The notes under the pieces were generated by a model. The model saw only the letters and a list, made by a program, of their open reading frames with translations, made no database searches and was not told the origin of the DNA. From Aquila chrysaetos chrysaetos (lineage: Eukaryota; Chordata; Aves; Accipitriformes; Accipitridae), in the NCBI RefSeq assembly GCF_900496995.4, contig NC_044006.1:41553120-41617119 (forward strand): 64,000 nucleotides of DNA, given 5' to 3'. This document shows, in pieces, positions 37,387-49,249 of the stretch. Position 1 is the stretch's first letter. Every line of letters starts with the position of its first letter. Made by a program: the position numbers and the translations under genes.

Positions 37387-38671
37387 TTACATATCAACTG
37401 GAAGCGATTTGATTTTGACACACATGGCATCCATTTCCAAACGTGCACGTCACCTCTGAGTGCAAAATCCATACCTCTTACCTTTCGAGGCACTGCGGCT
37501 CACCCTGCTACCGCTTTCGGCAGCCACAGGCGGGGACGGCACCTCTCCGTCCCCGGACTCGCCCACCCCCGGCCCTCCCTCGTCCCTGTGCTGCTGCGGA
37601 ACAGCTGGCTGGAGACTGCCAGGTCGAGCTCACCCAACCAGGACCACTGCAGAATATAAACTCTGAGAAATAATCTTTTGTCCTTCCTTAGGGGGAAATG
37701 TCTAGGTTAGAGGCAGTGCTGCATTGCCCATGGGTTGGAAAGGAGAATTTAAGGGAGGGGGACACACACGCAGAATTAAAGGGAGTGTTGGGGGGGGATG
37801 ACATGCCTACACCTTCCCGAGGCCAACCGCGAGCAGTTGTAATATGGATGTAGTGATGGTTACAATAGTGTTTCCTTTGGGGGTGTGGGGAGGGACGGGG
37901 TAGGGGGAAGAAAGAGAACTAAATGAAAGACTTAATTATTTACTTTAAAAAATCAGGTATAAATTCGCCATATATCGTAAAGAAACAATCACTGAAAAAA
38001 AAAGATTTAGCAAATTTTAATTAGCTCTCGTTTTATTTATGACAACTGACTAAGCGTTGCCATCTTTTCTGAGACAAATCATATTTAAATACTAAATATA
38101 AAACAGCAAAAAAAGTGTGAATTTCAGCGTTTTAAAAGAAACAACTCCATAAAGGAAACTAACCTTCTGGCTTCTGGCTCGCAAACTTTCTTCAGGAAAT
38201 ACCTGTGGAGAACGACAGTTTAGCAAATACCACACAACACTTAATTGAAACTTGGAGTTGTGCAATGCACTAACATTGGATCATTAAAATAACTCGATCG
38301 CATGTTCATTTAAAGGTGACTAGTGAGGAGTTTAAACAGAAGCCAAACAATGTAAATATGGTAATTTTGTTGTTGTCTACTTTAAATGTCACGAGCTCTA
38401 CTTTGTCGCCCAGTCGACATATGCAAAGAATGGAGAGTTGTTCGGAGTTATTTTAAATATCTATAAATATATATATTTCCCTGCAGGAACCAAAGCGTGA
38501 AAAAAAAATGCAATTTAAAAAAAAAAAAAGAAAAGAGAAAAAAAAGGAAAATATTTAAAATTCTATATCAGTTTACAAAGGATACGGTGTTCTATCGTTA
38601 AGGTAATTTGCTGTTGAGAATATCTGAATGTATATTTCATACAGGAACGGTGTTTTACAAGACTTGTAAAT

Positions 38672-38677
38672 AATAAA
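38672..38677 (+). terminator. HOXA11: Candidate HOXA11 polyadenylation signal
   Basis: AATAAA about 1.5 kb after the stop, with a second AATAAA at 38816-38821. T-rich DNA follows at 38710-38750. Confidence 0.45.
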
Positions 38678-40272
38678 AAAAGAACCCATGACCTATTTTG
38701 TTCGAATGCCTTTTTTTTTTTCTCCTGTTTTTTTTTTTTTTTGTTCCTTTGGGGCTAAAGGGTGTGGGATTTCTTTACATGTGCAACAAAGTGGTGATAA
38801 GAATGTTTTTTGATTAATAAATTTGCCAAATGGATGTAATTTCTTTGACATGGTTCACAAAATGCAATATCTTTATATGACATCACTGTTTTCAATATGT
38901 ATCATCTATATGTATATACAGTTTTCTTTTAATATGCGAAAGTATTTGGTTGCATGTATACAGTGGAGCAGCGCACAAGGAAAATAAAAAAATGGAAACT
39001 TTATATTTTTACTCTGGTGTTACGTTACTGCATGTTCTTTTATCCGATGTAACTCTGGGACCCGAAATTCCTCATGACCTTGTTCAGTCATTTGGGGTGA
39101 ACTTTGCGGTTGGATCTTCTACTCTGGAGTTAACAAGTGAACCTAGGCTTGTTCAAGCATCGTTTCAGTGGGTCACAGGAAAAGGAAAATTAAGCATGTT
39201 CATAGCTCACTGTGTGTTAGGCCTTTTCCTTATCCTGCCAACGCCGGCAGGACAAGGTCCTATGCTCGAGGGTTTGATGTGACATTGCTGTTTGCTCCCC
39301 GCCACATGTGTCCAGAACTGCTCGGGAAATCTTTGTGGTGTCGGTAGCATTTGGGGCAGATTTTATAAGCCCGGCACCAAAGGGAAGGTCCAAGCCAGAC
39401 GATGGATGTGGCCAGAAGCATGAGAGCCCTAAGAAAATGGTTGTCTTTGAAAAAAAATAAATTAAAAAAAAAATCCGCATGGCGGTGTGGTGGAAATGGA
39501 CTGTTTGAAATTGTCCTTGATCTCCAAGGCAGGGAGGGAGTGGACTGAGGCGGGCGGGGGGGCGAGGGGGAGGAGGACTGGAGGAAGAAAGTTGGGGGGG
39601 AGGGAAGAAAACCCCAAACCCCAAACAATAGCTGAGATAGGAATGTGCTTTGGGAAGAGTGTTTGAATCTTTAATGTTGACCCTAATCCTAATTGGGAGA
39701 AGAAAGTACGTTCTGTTTTTGTATTGTTTACTGGCTTTGAACTTCTGTATTGCTTGGACATCACCCATAACCTTGAGGTGAAGGACTTGGTGACTTTGGG
39801 CCTTTGTTGACAACCGCCACCCGGCCAGACAACGGCTACCCAAAGGAAATGTTAAAAAGTGGGGGGGGGGGGGGAGGCGAATTTGTTTGTTTGTTTGTTT
39901 GTTTGTCTAGTATGCAAGGGGGAATGCCAGTTAAAAGAAGACAGACAGATGGATGGGCTGTGGGAGTGGGACAGAGGGACGGATGGAGAGCTGAATGGCA
40001 ATGAAAGTTAAGCCAGCAAGCTTCCTTTCCTGGTTAAAAATTAACTGGCATTCATAGCCAATCCCAGAGACAGTTAAACCATGGAGTTTCTCTGCTCGGG
40101 GTTTTGATTTCCTAGCCCAATAAAATCGCATCCTCTGTGTTGCTGTGACAATGTGGCCGTAAAAAAGTGTCCGTGACTCGTCCGCTCGCCTGTACTGAAA
40201 TGCATCCCTATAAAGGCAACGGAGCTTCGCCAGGAGGTTTCTATACCGGGAAGGTGAACGGACACTGCCCTC

Positions 40273-40378
40273 CCGCCGCCGTCCGCCCGCCCGCCCGCCC
40301 GCCCGCCCGCCGTCCTGCCGCGGGGCCCCGCGGCAGGACGGCGGGCGGGCGGGCGGGCGGGCGGGCGGACGGCGGCGG
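40273..40378. repeat. Perfect 106-bp GC palindrome (53-bp arms, no spacer)
   Basis: The two arms are exact reverse complements, meeting at GGGG|CCCC between 40325 and 40326; I paired all 53 positions by hand, and the first mismatch is 40272/40379. Each arm consists of CCGCCGCCGTCC, a CCCG tetranucleotide array, then CGTCCTGCCGCGGGG. It could form an extremely stable hairpin or cruciform. It may be a real inverted duplication or an assembly artefact at a hard GC-rich site. Confidence 0.97.
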
Positions 40379-40400
40379 CGGTGGTTTTGGGGTTGCTTTG

Positions 40401-40414
40401 CCACAAGATGGCGA
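40401..40414 (+). promoter_or_regulatory. CTCF-like motif beside the palindrome
   Basis: CCACAAGATGGCGA agrees with CCASYAGRKGGCRS at 12 of 14 positions. It starts 23 nt after the palindrome ends, in the HOXA11-HOXA10 interval. Binding is inferred. Confidence 0.5.
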
Positions 40415-41243
40415 TCTTCAGATCAATGTCAAAGCCGCCCGGGGCGAGGGGAGCAGCCCTGCAAAGGGAGGAAAAAAAAAAAAAAAAAATCTTGGCCTTT
40501 GTTCATTTTGCATCCCTGGAGCCGCACGGGTAATTATTGCACTTAACCGGGCTCCGCGTTACAAAAAGGCGCTCGGGTTGCCGGGGGGGGGAGCAGCTGG
40601 GGCTTGTCGGTGGAGTTAAAATTTCCTAAAAATTAGGAAATGCGCAAAGGTAAGTGTTTTATACGTCTACCCTGCGTGGAGAAGGGCGAGAAGCGTGGGG
40701 TGAGCTGAGTGGTACCTAGCGAGCTGGGGTGGCCCCTGCCCCGACCACTGAGCATGGCGGAAAAAGAACCTTAGGGAGGGGAAGCGATGCAAAAAGTTGG
40801 TGATTATGATGTGAAATAATATAGAAGGGACTTTCTAAGTTGCAGCTGACCTTTTATTTTCTCTTCGTAAAGTTTTGGCCAGCCGCGTGGAAAATCCACG
40901 TTATCTGGAAATATTTTTTCAGAGTAACTTGTAGCTTTCTTCCAGTTATAAAAAAATTGTAGCACTGGAAATATTATGAAACTTGACATTTATGTGTGGA
41001 ACAGTAGGTGTCTTCAATCAAATAGATCTATGGCAACGCAGACTGCAAATGACAGACAATTCTGACGGTCTTATTGGACTTGAACCGTAGTTTAGTTGGG
41101 GTCGTTTGGTAACTTTAAAGGGTAGTCTTCTTTGCAGCTGGACACAGATTGTGGTAAACAAGTTTTGACACACTTATGCTAAAAACTATTCATGTGATTG
41201 CATATTAAGTCAATGTTCGTGCAAGACCAGATTTGGATTTCCT

Positions 41244-41271
41244 CTATCTATCTATCTATCTATCTATCTAT
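41244..41271. repeat. (CTAT)n tetranucleotide microsatellite
   Basis: Seven CTAT units in a row; likely polymorphic. Confidence 0.95.
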
Positions 41272-41995
41272 TTTTCTAAAGCAGCACATGGGCTGTAAAC
41301 AAACAATAGTCACACATTCTCATGTGCTCAGGGCTGGTCTGGGTTGTAGCTTTGAAACTCTATCCTCGGTACGAGTATCCCTAACTCCAGGTTACTTTTC
41401 TCGCCCATAAAAGTTTCACATGTTTTTGTTATGTCTCCATTTGAGAAGGGCGGGAGGAAAGGTGGTATTATATGGGGGAGATACTGGTTTGGCTACGTAT
41501 TTTAATGCACATGTTTCTTAGGAGAGCGTATACAATTTTTAAATATCTGTCCGAGGGGGGGAAAAAAAACCGGGGATCATTTTTTCCTTGCTCTCGTATG
41601 TAAAGTAATGCAACTTGCCTGCAGTATTTTTTAAGAAAGCGCCCTTTAAAATTGTGCTTCCAGGGAACTGTTGCAAGTGTAGTTAAAAGCACATGCTCAG
41701 TCGGCAGCGAGCAGTTTTTAGATGATTATCGGAACCTATCGATTTCATCAAAGATGCTCCATTAAAAGCTCGGGGACGTTGATCTCTTTTGACCTCCCCT
41801 CGGCAACGTCAGGACGTGAGAAGCCACGTCTCGGGAAGGAGCAGGGCGATTTGAGGGTCCCTTTGCAACATTTCATTTTACACCAGTCAAGTTAAACTCA
41901 GCATATTTGATCAAATATTTATTTTTCCCCTTGTTGTTTCCCTGCCCCATTCAATACTCGGCTGAATAAATCAAAGGGACCCCAGCAGCAGTTAA

Positions 41996-42010
41996 AGCGC
42001 CCTCTGGTTA
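41996..42010 (-). promoter_or_regulatory. CTCF-like motif, HOXA11-HOXA10 interval
   Basis: On the minus strand the core reads TAACCAGAGGGCGC, with 12 of 14 positions matching CCASYAGRKGGCRS. It faces the + strand motif at 40401, so the pair is convergent and 1.6 kb apart. Binding is inferred. Confidence 0.5.
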
Positions 42011-44257
42011 CGAATTGTTTACTGACGTCCGCGGTCATAGGATAATATTTAAAAAAAACAAGCTTGTTTCTTACAATAACTGTTTATTATTTCACATGAT
42101 TGGGGTTTGCATGTTTTGGAGGGAAGACGCGAAGCCAACTTAGTGTCTACACTGTGTTTAATTAATCGTGTACTCAACTTCAGCTCACATACCACATCCA
42201 AACCCCTGGGAGGCTTTTTCATAAGCTCTTTGGGTTTGTGTTTTGTTGGTTGTTTGGTTGGTTTTTTTTTTTTTTTTTTTTTTTTTTTGGTTGTTGTTGT
42301 CACAATCTTTTCATTAAATGCTCTGAAATCGAAACTTCAGGCCAACGTGTGTGTCTGAGAGCCAAGTTATACCGCAACCAAAAAAGATATTTGTATATGC
42401 ATCCAGATCTTATTTAAAGGAAAGACAGCTACAAAAAGGGGAGAAGGGATACAGTTTCAAATGCTTAATACAGCTGTGCGGCCCATCTCTAGCAATAGAA
42501 GGGGTACACTTAAAAGACGGACTTGGGCATGTAAGATTTTCCCGACACATAGATAACCCGATACCGTTGTTGCTTCTGCACGGTGTTTGGGGCTCTGCGG
42601 ACAATAGAAAGCCCCGTTGTTCTCGCCAGTGCCGGAGGAATGGCGATGAGATAAAGCCCTAATGAATTGGTTTGGGTGTATTTTGTCTTGCCGCACGCTA
42701 GAATTCGGAGCTCGTCAGAATTACTTGCAAAATATGTTCCTAATCCAAATGAGTAAAACGATACACATATACTATAAAACATAGCTAGGAGAACAAGCCT
42801 CCGGATGGCTGGAATAAAATTAAATCTCAGCCTAATTTTTAACAGGATAATCCGCCAAAACAAGCCAACCTCCCCCACCACCACCACCAGGGTGAAAGAA
42901 TTTCTAGTAAAGATAAAATTAGTGGGGCCGTCATTTGTCACCTAACTTGGCACAGACGCAGTTCCTAAACCTCCTGTTTGAAATCCGCCTTCTTTGGAGC
43001 AAATCCAGAAAAAAAAAAAAAAAAAAAGAAAAAGAAAAAAAAGGAAAAGAGGAATCTGGCACACACGCACGTTCCTGACAACTGACAGTTCCAATATTAA
43101 ATAACTATACCCTGATTGCATTAATTTTTGGATCTGTATAAAATGTAATCCACGGCTGTATCCTCAGACAGGCGGCACATGCACTCCTGTAACAGCCGGC
43201 AAGGCCATTTACGTTTTCACAAATTGCAGTTTGCCCGTGTCTACAAATAAAAGCATATTTTAATTAGCTCGCAAAATGCGTCTCTGGATTAACAGCGCTG
43301 ATCTTTTGGGTTATACGGGCCAATAATAAAAAGATAAATCACGGTTTAACACGGTACATTTTGAGATTTCCAGTCAGAGTTTGCTTAGGCTGAGCTGTCG
43401 TTTTTTATTTATTCCCTTTTTGTTTTTAATTTTAGTCCAACCAATAAAACGGCTTAACGACGCTATTAATGCATCTATTATATTTTTCTTAGATCAATAA
43501 AGTTTTATTTTGATAGTGTTGTCTATGTACGCCGTGAATTTAGATTCTCCGCGAAAGCACCTTCTCGCCGGTTTTGATATTTATCAGAATTTTATTTGCT
43601 CGGTTTTATAGACCCTCGGATAGCTTTACTTACAGAAGTAGAATTAAAAAGAAAGTATTTCTCGTCCCCTGGCGTCCACAATATTCTTTAAAATTTCTTT
43701 TAAATAGGGGTTAAGCTCCAAGGGACACATTGTTAAGCGCTGGAAATGCAGTAGCTACACCCAGCGCATGCCAAATTAGCTCACTTTAGTCAGAATTGAC
43801 CATTATCTTTTATAGTTACGAATCAAGTGAACATTATTAGTTTTACTTCACTGGGTTTGATGATGCTGGTTACTATTTGCCTTGGCCTTGTTAGCGATTA
43901 AAGAAAGCGGAGATAAGGCAACGCCGAGCTGAGTTCATGATCTAGACGGAGTCAGTGCCTTGACCATCACACCGGCATCGTTCACTGCAATCCATACAAC
44001 CGCACACGGCCTCGCCGACGGCAGCTCCCGCAGGACCTGACACCGGGGGGCAAACCCCAGCCCTCTGCCGCAAAACCTACGAGGGGAGCCTAAGAGAACT
44101 TAAAACCTTCAAAATCGTCCCTGGCCTCCGCGCCTTTTGTCTGATTTCCCTGCCTTAGCTTGCAGAGAGGGAGAAGCAGCCAACTCCTGTTCCTTCCGAT
44201 GCATTTCTAGTCGTTTTAGTCCGCTGGGGAGGACTGCAACGTACTTTTATAGGCCTT

Positions 44258-44275
44258 CCCCCCCCCCCCCCCCCC
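44258..44275. repeat. Poly-C homopolymer (18 nt)
   Basis: The longest of several 14-18 nt C or G runs in the window. The minus strand can form a G-quadruplex. Run length is prone to sequencing error. Confidence 0.85.
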
Positions 44276-44879
44276 GTTTAATCCAATTTTTAAAAGGGAG
44301 CTGCTTATTTTAAAAACAGCTTTGGAAGGATTTCAAGTGTTGCTCCTCGGTTCCGTATGGCTTTTAGGTTTGCAATCCATTTCTATTTAATTTGGCAAAT
44401 GCAAAATAAACATACCGCAAGAGCGGACTTCCCCGGAGTAATTTTTATACCTGACTTGTGTAGTGAAATGTATTTGGAAGGCGGCGTTGGGGCTCACGTT
44501 TCATTTTATTTAGATCTGTATTTATAAGGCTAAGCCTATTGATAATAGCCTTCCTGTACACCAGCCAATAAACCGGTGCCTTATACGGTATTAATTTTGT
44601 TAGCAGTGATATGGCCCTCACAGGAATCTGATAAGGGTTTGTCCATCGCCCATTAACACATCGCCGGGTTAGCCGGGTTGGGGAAATACAAACAATATTA
44701 CAGGAGGAAACGTGGGGGGAAACAAAAAAACTCGAAGGGTTTCTATAGGCTGTGGGATCTACCCCTGTCACCGCATGCCACGGACCGGTCAGAAGGAAGC
44801 CGCACTGCGATGCTCGCCCCATCACACCGGAAAAAGTCAGACGCCTTTCCGTACAGCTTTTATGGGTATTGCGAAGTTG

Positions 44880-45430
44880 TAGCAGCCTCTCTGCCTGCCC
44901 CGGCGCTTCCAGCGGGCGCGGAGGGAGGCCGGGGAGGGCCCCGCCGGCTCGGCTCGCCCGCGGGAAGGGACACTCGCCTCCCGCCGCAAGGAGGGACCCC
45001 TCCGGGGGAATGTCACGCCGTGGAAAAAGCATTTCCTCGGGGCAGGCAAGGGCTGAGGGACGAGGCCACGTGGGGTTTGACAGATCCGTGGGGCGGGGGG
45101 GGAAAGGGCCTCCCCAGCCCCTGCTCCGCGCTGCTCCCCGGGACGGTTTGAACGCCAAGGGTAGGCGCCGGGGGATGCGGGGCTCCGGGGGATGCGGGGT
45201 GTCGCGCCCGCCCCTCCGCCAGCCCGCCCGGCAAGGCAGCGGTCCCGCCGCCGCCGCCAGCGCCCTCCCGGGCACGGCAGCCGGGTGCCAGGCAGCGGCT
45301 CTGGCCGGGGACGGCGCTGAGGGCCGGCAGGCAGCCGCTCTCCCCCGCCGGGCCTGCTGGAAGCGGAGCCCGGTCGGCCGCTGCTGCCCCGGGCAGCGTG
45401 GGGGAGAGGGGAGTTATCCCCGCTCCGCAG
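44880..45430. other. GC-rich, CpG-dense island (orphan)
   Basis: A CpG-dense segment about 1.3-1.9 kb upstream of HOXA10. It has no recognisable coding exon; arginine- and proline-rich open frames on both strands reflect composition. Confidence 0.5.
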
Positions 45431-46400
45431 AGATGGGCAGCCAGTGCCGGGCAGCCCCAGGCTCCCCTTGGACTAAAGAGCCCTTAGCTCCGCGGGCCAG
45501 GCGGTGCGGCGACTTCAAAATGGCATGAGCGAGAGATGGTGGAAGTGAAAGCAAGCCATCATTAAGCGATTCATTAGAAAATCTATCTGTCTCTCTGCGT
45601 CCCTGTCTGTCTGCTATCTGTCTGCTACCTCCGCCACAATTGCATATTGACTGGACAGGGCTGTCTAGTATCTCAGGATTCATCTACTCACTCTTCCTTC
45701 TATTATTTAGTACATCGCTTGTGAAAGAGACGGTGCTTTTGAAGAGGCGAAAAGCGAAGGACCCAAATGGAGGGCGTGTGGGGGGGGGGAGATATAAAAA
45801 TGATCGTCCAAATATAAACACATCAATAAACAGGGTGCGCAGCATCCTGCGAGGATCTATTTGAACTGCTCGCGTCTGGATTCTTTCTGTGGCATATGCC
45901 TGGCTTTATATTTTAAATGGTAATCAGACCTCGGGAAGAATCCAGAGTTAACTAAAGCATTAGGAGCTGCAACCGCACAATCAATCCTCCCGGAGTGGCA
46001 TTGCTCCCTGAGAGATTCTTCAGCGCGGCAGCGAGCATTTTATCTCCAGGAAATTTAAGCCCAGCCTGGCGTCGTGGCGGTGATGTTAGGCTGGAAGCAG
46101 CCCCCTTCCTCGGTAGTTTAACGCGAGAGGCACCAGGCCCCTTTACGGTTTCCAATGATCCGTGATAAACAATAACACGTCTTTTATTTCTTAAAAAACG
46201 AGACAATCAAATAAAATGAGCAGAGCCTGAGCATAAAACACCGGGCGAGCCGTGGCTTTATTAATTTCGTGAGGCACACAGGCTGCGCAGGGAGATGAGC
46301 AGGCATTGCTGCCGGAAAGCCCAACCGCGGGGAGAGAGGAGCGACAGTAAAAGCTTCATCTGGACACCGCTTCAGCCTAGGTATAATAAACATCAGGACC

Positions 46401-46740
46401 GCCGGGCTATTTTATAGCGGTGCGTGCGATAAGAGGGGAGCGAAACTTGGAGTGAGTACCAGCGAAGCCCGCTCCTTCCCCTTCCCGGGAGCGCAGCTCC
46501 CGCCCAGGCGCAGGCACTCGCCCATGTGGGCGAAGCGTGCGCGCCTGTGTGTATGGAAATCCATATTACACATTAATATACATCTATCTCCCAAATTCAG
46601 AGGTCGACCTGAGAGCAGCTCGGTGCATACGAAACCAGACGGGGAGGGGTTGCTGGGGAGGCCCGGGCTTCCATTGGCTGCAAGCGTCTGCCGTGGTGCG
46701 GGGGTATCTCTAATCATATTCAGCATGTTTTGCACAAGAA
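46401..46740 (+). promoter_or_regulatory. HOXA10: HOXA10 proximal promoter
   Basis: A TATA-like TATTTTATAG lies at 46409-46418, followed by an inverted CCAAT (ATTGG) at 46673-46677. Unlike the other three HOX promoters here, no CACGTG was found. The start codon at 46741 has G at -3. Confidence 0.5.
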
Positions 46741-49249
46741 ATGTCAGCCAGAAAGGGCTATCTGCTCCCTTCGCCAAATTATTCCACAACAATGTCATGC
46801 TCCGAGAGCCCGGCTGCAAACTCTTTTTTGGTAGACTCCCTGATCAGCTCGGGCAGAGGGGAAGCGGCGGGAGCAGGAGGCGGAGGCGGAGGCGGAGGCG
46901 GCTACTATCCCAACAGTGGGATCTACCTGCCACAAGCGTCCGATCTGTCCTACGGGCTGCAAAGCTGCGGACTTTTCCCCGTTTTGGGCAAACGCAATGA
47001 AGGTACTTCTCAAAGCATGGTCTCCGGCTCGCACCCCTACGTGTCAGGGATGGAAGTGTGGCTAGACCCCCCCCGGTCCTGTCGCATGGAAGAGCCGGAG
47101 AGCCAGCAGGCCACCTCGTGCTCCTTCGCTCCCAGCATTAAGGAGGAGAGCTCCTACTGCCTCTATGACTCAGAGAAATGCCCCAAGGGCTCGGCCGCCA
47201 CAGACCTCGCTCCCTTCCCCCGGCTGAGCGCCGAGGTCAGCCCGGCCGGCGGCGGCGGCGGCGGCGGCGGCGGGGTCCCCGTCCCGGGCTACTTCCGCCT
47301 CTCCCAGGCTTATGGCACCTCCAAGAGCTACGGCGCGGGGTCGGCCGGGGCTGCCCCCTTCGCTCCGCAGCCCCCCGGCCGCTTCCAGACGCCTCCATCT
47401 TTGCCTCCCGGCCCGGACGCGGGGAGAAAGGAGGACGAGGAGCGCTCCCCCAGCCCCTTGGCGTGCGTCTCCCAGAGGGAGGACGAGACTCAGGCTTCGT
47501 CTTCCACCGCGGAGGAGCTCTCTCCAGCTCCGTCAGAGAGCAGCAAAGCCTCTCCCGAGAAAGAGCCCGTAGGTAAGCGAATGGTGATGGTGATGGTGGT
47601 GGTGAGGATTGGAGAAAGGAGAGGAAAAAAAAAAAAAAAAAAGCGGTTGAGGATCATAGTGGCATCGCGATGCGAAAGGAGGATCCCAGCTGCCCCGCGG
47701 GGCTGCCAAGAAGCGCTGCTCAGACTGACCTTCTGAACTTTGTAATATTCGGGCATGGGGTTGCCGTAAAAATTAATGTCCGTCCTATAGTTTAAAACCC
47801 TTAGAGCCTCCGCTCTGGGCAACTTTAGCCTGCATGCTGCTTAAACGTATAGAAAAACAAGATCAATCTTTCCCCTGTGATGTGAAGGTGCCTACCAGAT
47901 AACAGAGATGTTTGTAAAGCATCCAAAATAAGCAATAGGCAGTGCCAATAAATAAACCTATTAACGCGGTAAGTTATATTTTACGATCCAGAATGCTTTT
48001 CGGAATAACAGCCGCGCTGAAATGTGCCATCTATGAACTGCTATCAAATTAGACTGATGAATGCACCGCGAATATCCTTCAGCGTCTACACTAGATAATA
48101 GGGTTGTTATTTATTCATTCGCTTATTTATTTCCCTTTCGGGTCCCCGTGGCAAAAAAATAACTCCCCTTCCCTGGGCGGCAGACTTTTCAGGCTCTTCT
48201 CTCCGGCCGCATTTCAGACGCCCTGTTATTCCTTCAGGCGCCCCGTTGGAAAATAATAAGATCAAAACAAAAAACGAAAGCGGAAAACTACTAGAGAGCC
48301 AACCCCAAACCACGAACCACTCCGAGCCATCGAGGGATCGGTGTTAACCTCTTTCCCAGCCGGTTCCACTGATAGAAATAAACACCCTGCAACGGGGGAT
48401 TTTTTTTCTTTCTTTTTTTTTTTCCTCCCCCGAAATGGTTGGAAAAGAGAGGGCAGGGGCGAAGCTCCCCGGGAAGGCAGGGGCTGGAGGCGGGGAGGCT
48501 CCGGCTCCCCAGCTCACCTTGTTTTCCACCTCCAGAGCACACTTAGAAAGTTCAGATCCGCAGGCTTTGGGGTTTGGGGTTTGTTTTTTGGAAGCAGGTG
48601 CCGGGGCTCGGGGGGCGAGGGAAATAAGACCCCAGGCCATTCACCAAGCCGCCCCCCAGCAACGGTGGGCTCGGAGCGGCCGAGGGGGAGCGGGTAAAAG
48701 CCTATTTTGGGGGGTCGGAGATGAACCACCCAGCGGGCCACGCTGCCCCGCCGGAGGCTGCTCGGAGCCTTGTGAGCAGAGGCAGATTTTTGCGGGCGGA
48801 TCCAGGACCTTTGGGAAACCGCTTTGAAGCTCTCGGTTCCCACAAGGACACCCCACATTCCAACGCCCCGCACGCGCACACACCCGGATGCTCCTTCCAC
48901 CCTCTCCCCCCCCCCCCCCAGCTCTTTGCCTCCTACCCGCTGGTAACGTCCCTTTTTTACTTTCTCAAAACTAGGCAATTCAAAAGGAGAAAATGCAGCA
49001 AACTGGCTCACGGCAAAAAGTGGCAGAAAGAAACGGTGCCCCTATACCAAGCATCAAACTCTCGAGCTGGAAAAGGAGTTTCTATTCAATATGTACCTGA
49101 CTCGTGAGCGTCGCCTAGAGATCAGCCGCACAGTCCACCTCACAGACAGACAAGTTAAAATCTGGTTTCAGAACCGCAGAATGAAACTGAAGAAAATGAA
49201 CAGAGAGAATAGGATTCGGGAGCTCACAGCCAACTTTAATTTCTCTTGA
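46741..49249 (+). CDS. HOXA10: Homeobox protein HOXA10 (two exons)
   Basis: Exons are 46741-47572 and 48975-49249; the split GGC codon joins in frame to give 368 residues (human 410). The start was chosen because [14 protein letters not shown] is the family N-terminus; a downstream in-frame ATG at residue 18 ([12 protein letters not shown]) is an alternative. Exon 1 also shows [50 protein letters not shown] and [18 protein letters not shown]. Exon 2 begins [21 protein letters not shown]: the tryptophan at residue 288 is the PBX-contact motif, and the homeodomain spans about 294-353. The C-terminus ELTANFNFS is typical of group 10. It is a nuclear transcription factor for stylopod, lumbar and uterine patterning and haematopoiesis. 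Two polyglycine tracts (residues 46-54 and about 169-178) are encoded by GGC/GGA repeats. Mammalian proline/glutamine-rich expansions in exon 1 are absent, which accounts for the shorter length. Confidence 0.97.
47573..48974 (+). other. HOXA10: HOXA10 intron
   Basis: The 1402-nt intron has donor G|GTAAGC at 47572/47573 and acceptor CTCAAAACTAG ending at 48974. It contains a poly-A run near 47627-47642 and a C run near 48906-48919. The exon 1 frame stays open to 47736. Confidence 0.93.

Larger units (their letters stand above)
37184..38840 (+). other. HOXA11: HOXA11 3' UTR (approximate end)
   Basis: Sequence follows the TAA stop at 37181-37183. It contains a TA dinucleotide repeat at about 37351-37386 and long AT-rich blocks. 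AATAAA occurs at 38672-38677 and 38816-38821, so alternative ends are possible. Confidence 0.6.
38841..46400. other. HOXA11-HOXA10 intergenic region
   Basis: No gene is recognised. The region contains a TTTG repeat near 39885-39905, a perfect palindrome at 40273-40378, CTCF-like sites at 40401-40414 and 41996-42010, a CTAT repeat at 41244-41271, poly-T near 42260-42288, an 18-C run at 44258-44275 and a CpG-dense block at about 44880-45430. Open frames within the GC block are compositional shadows. Confidence 0.6.

Noticed and set aside
44445-45528. Open frames of 250-280 codons on both strands
   Set aside because: They lie in a CpG-dense block, have no domain, and overlap each other in opposite directions.
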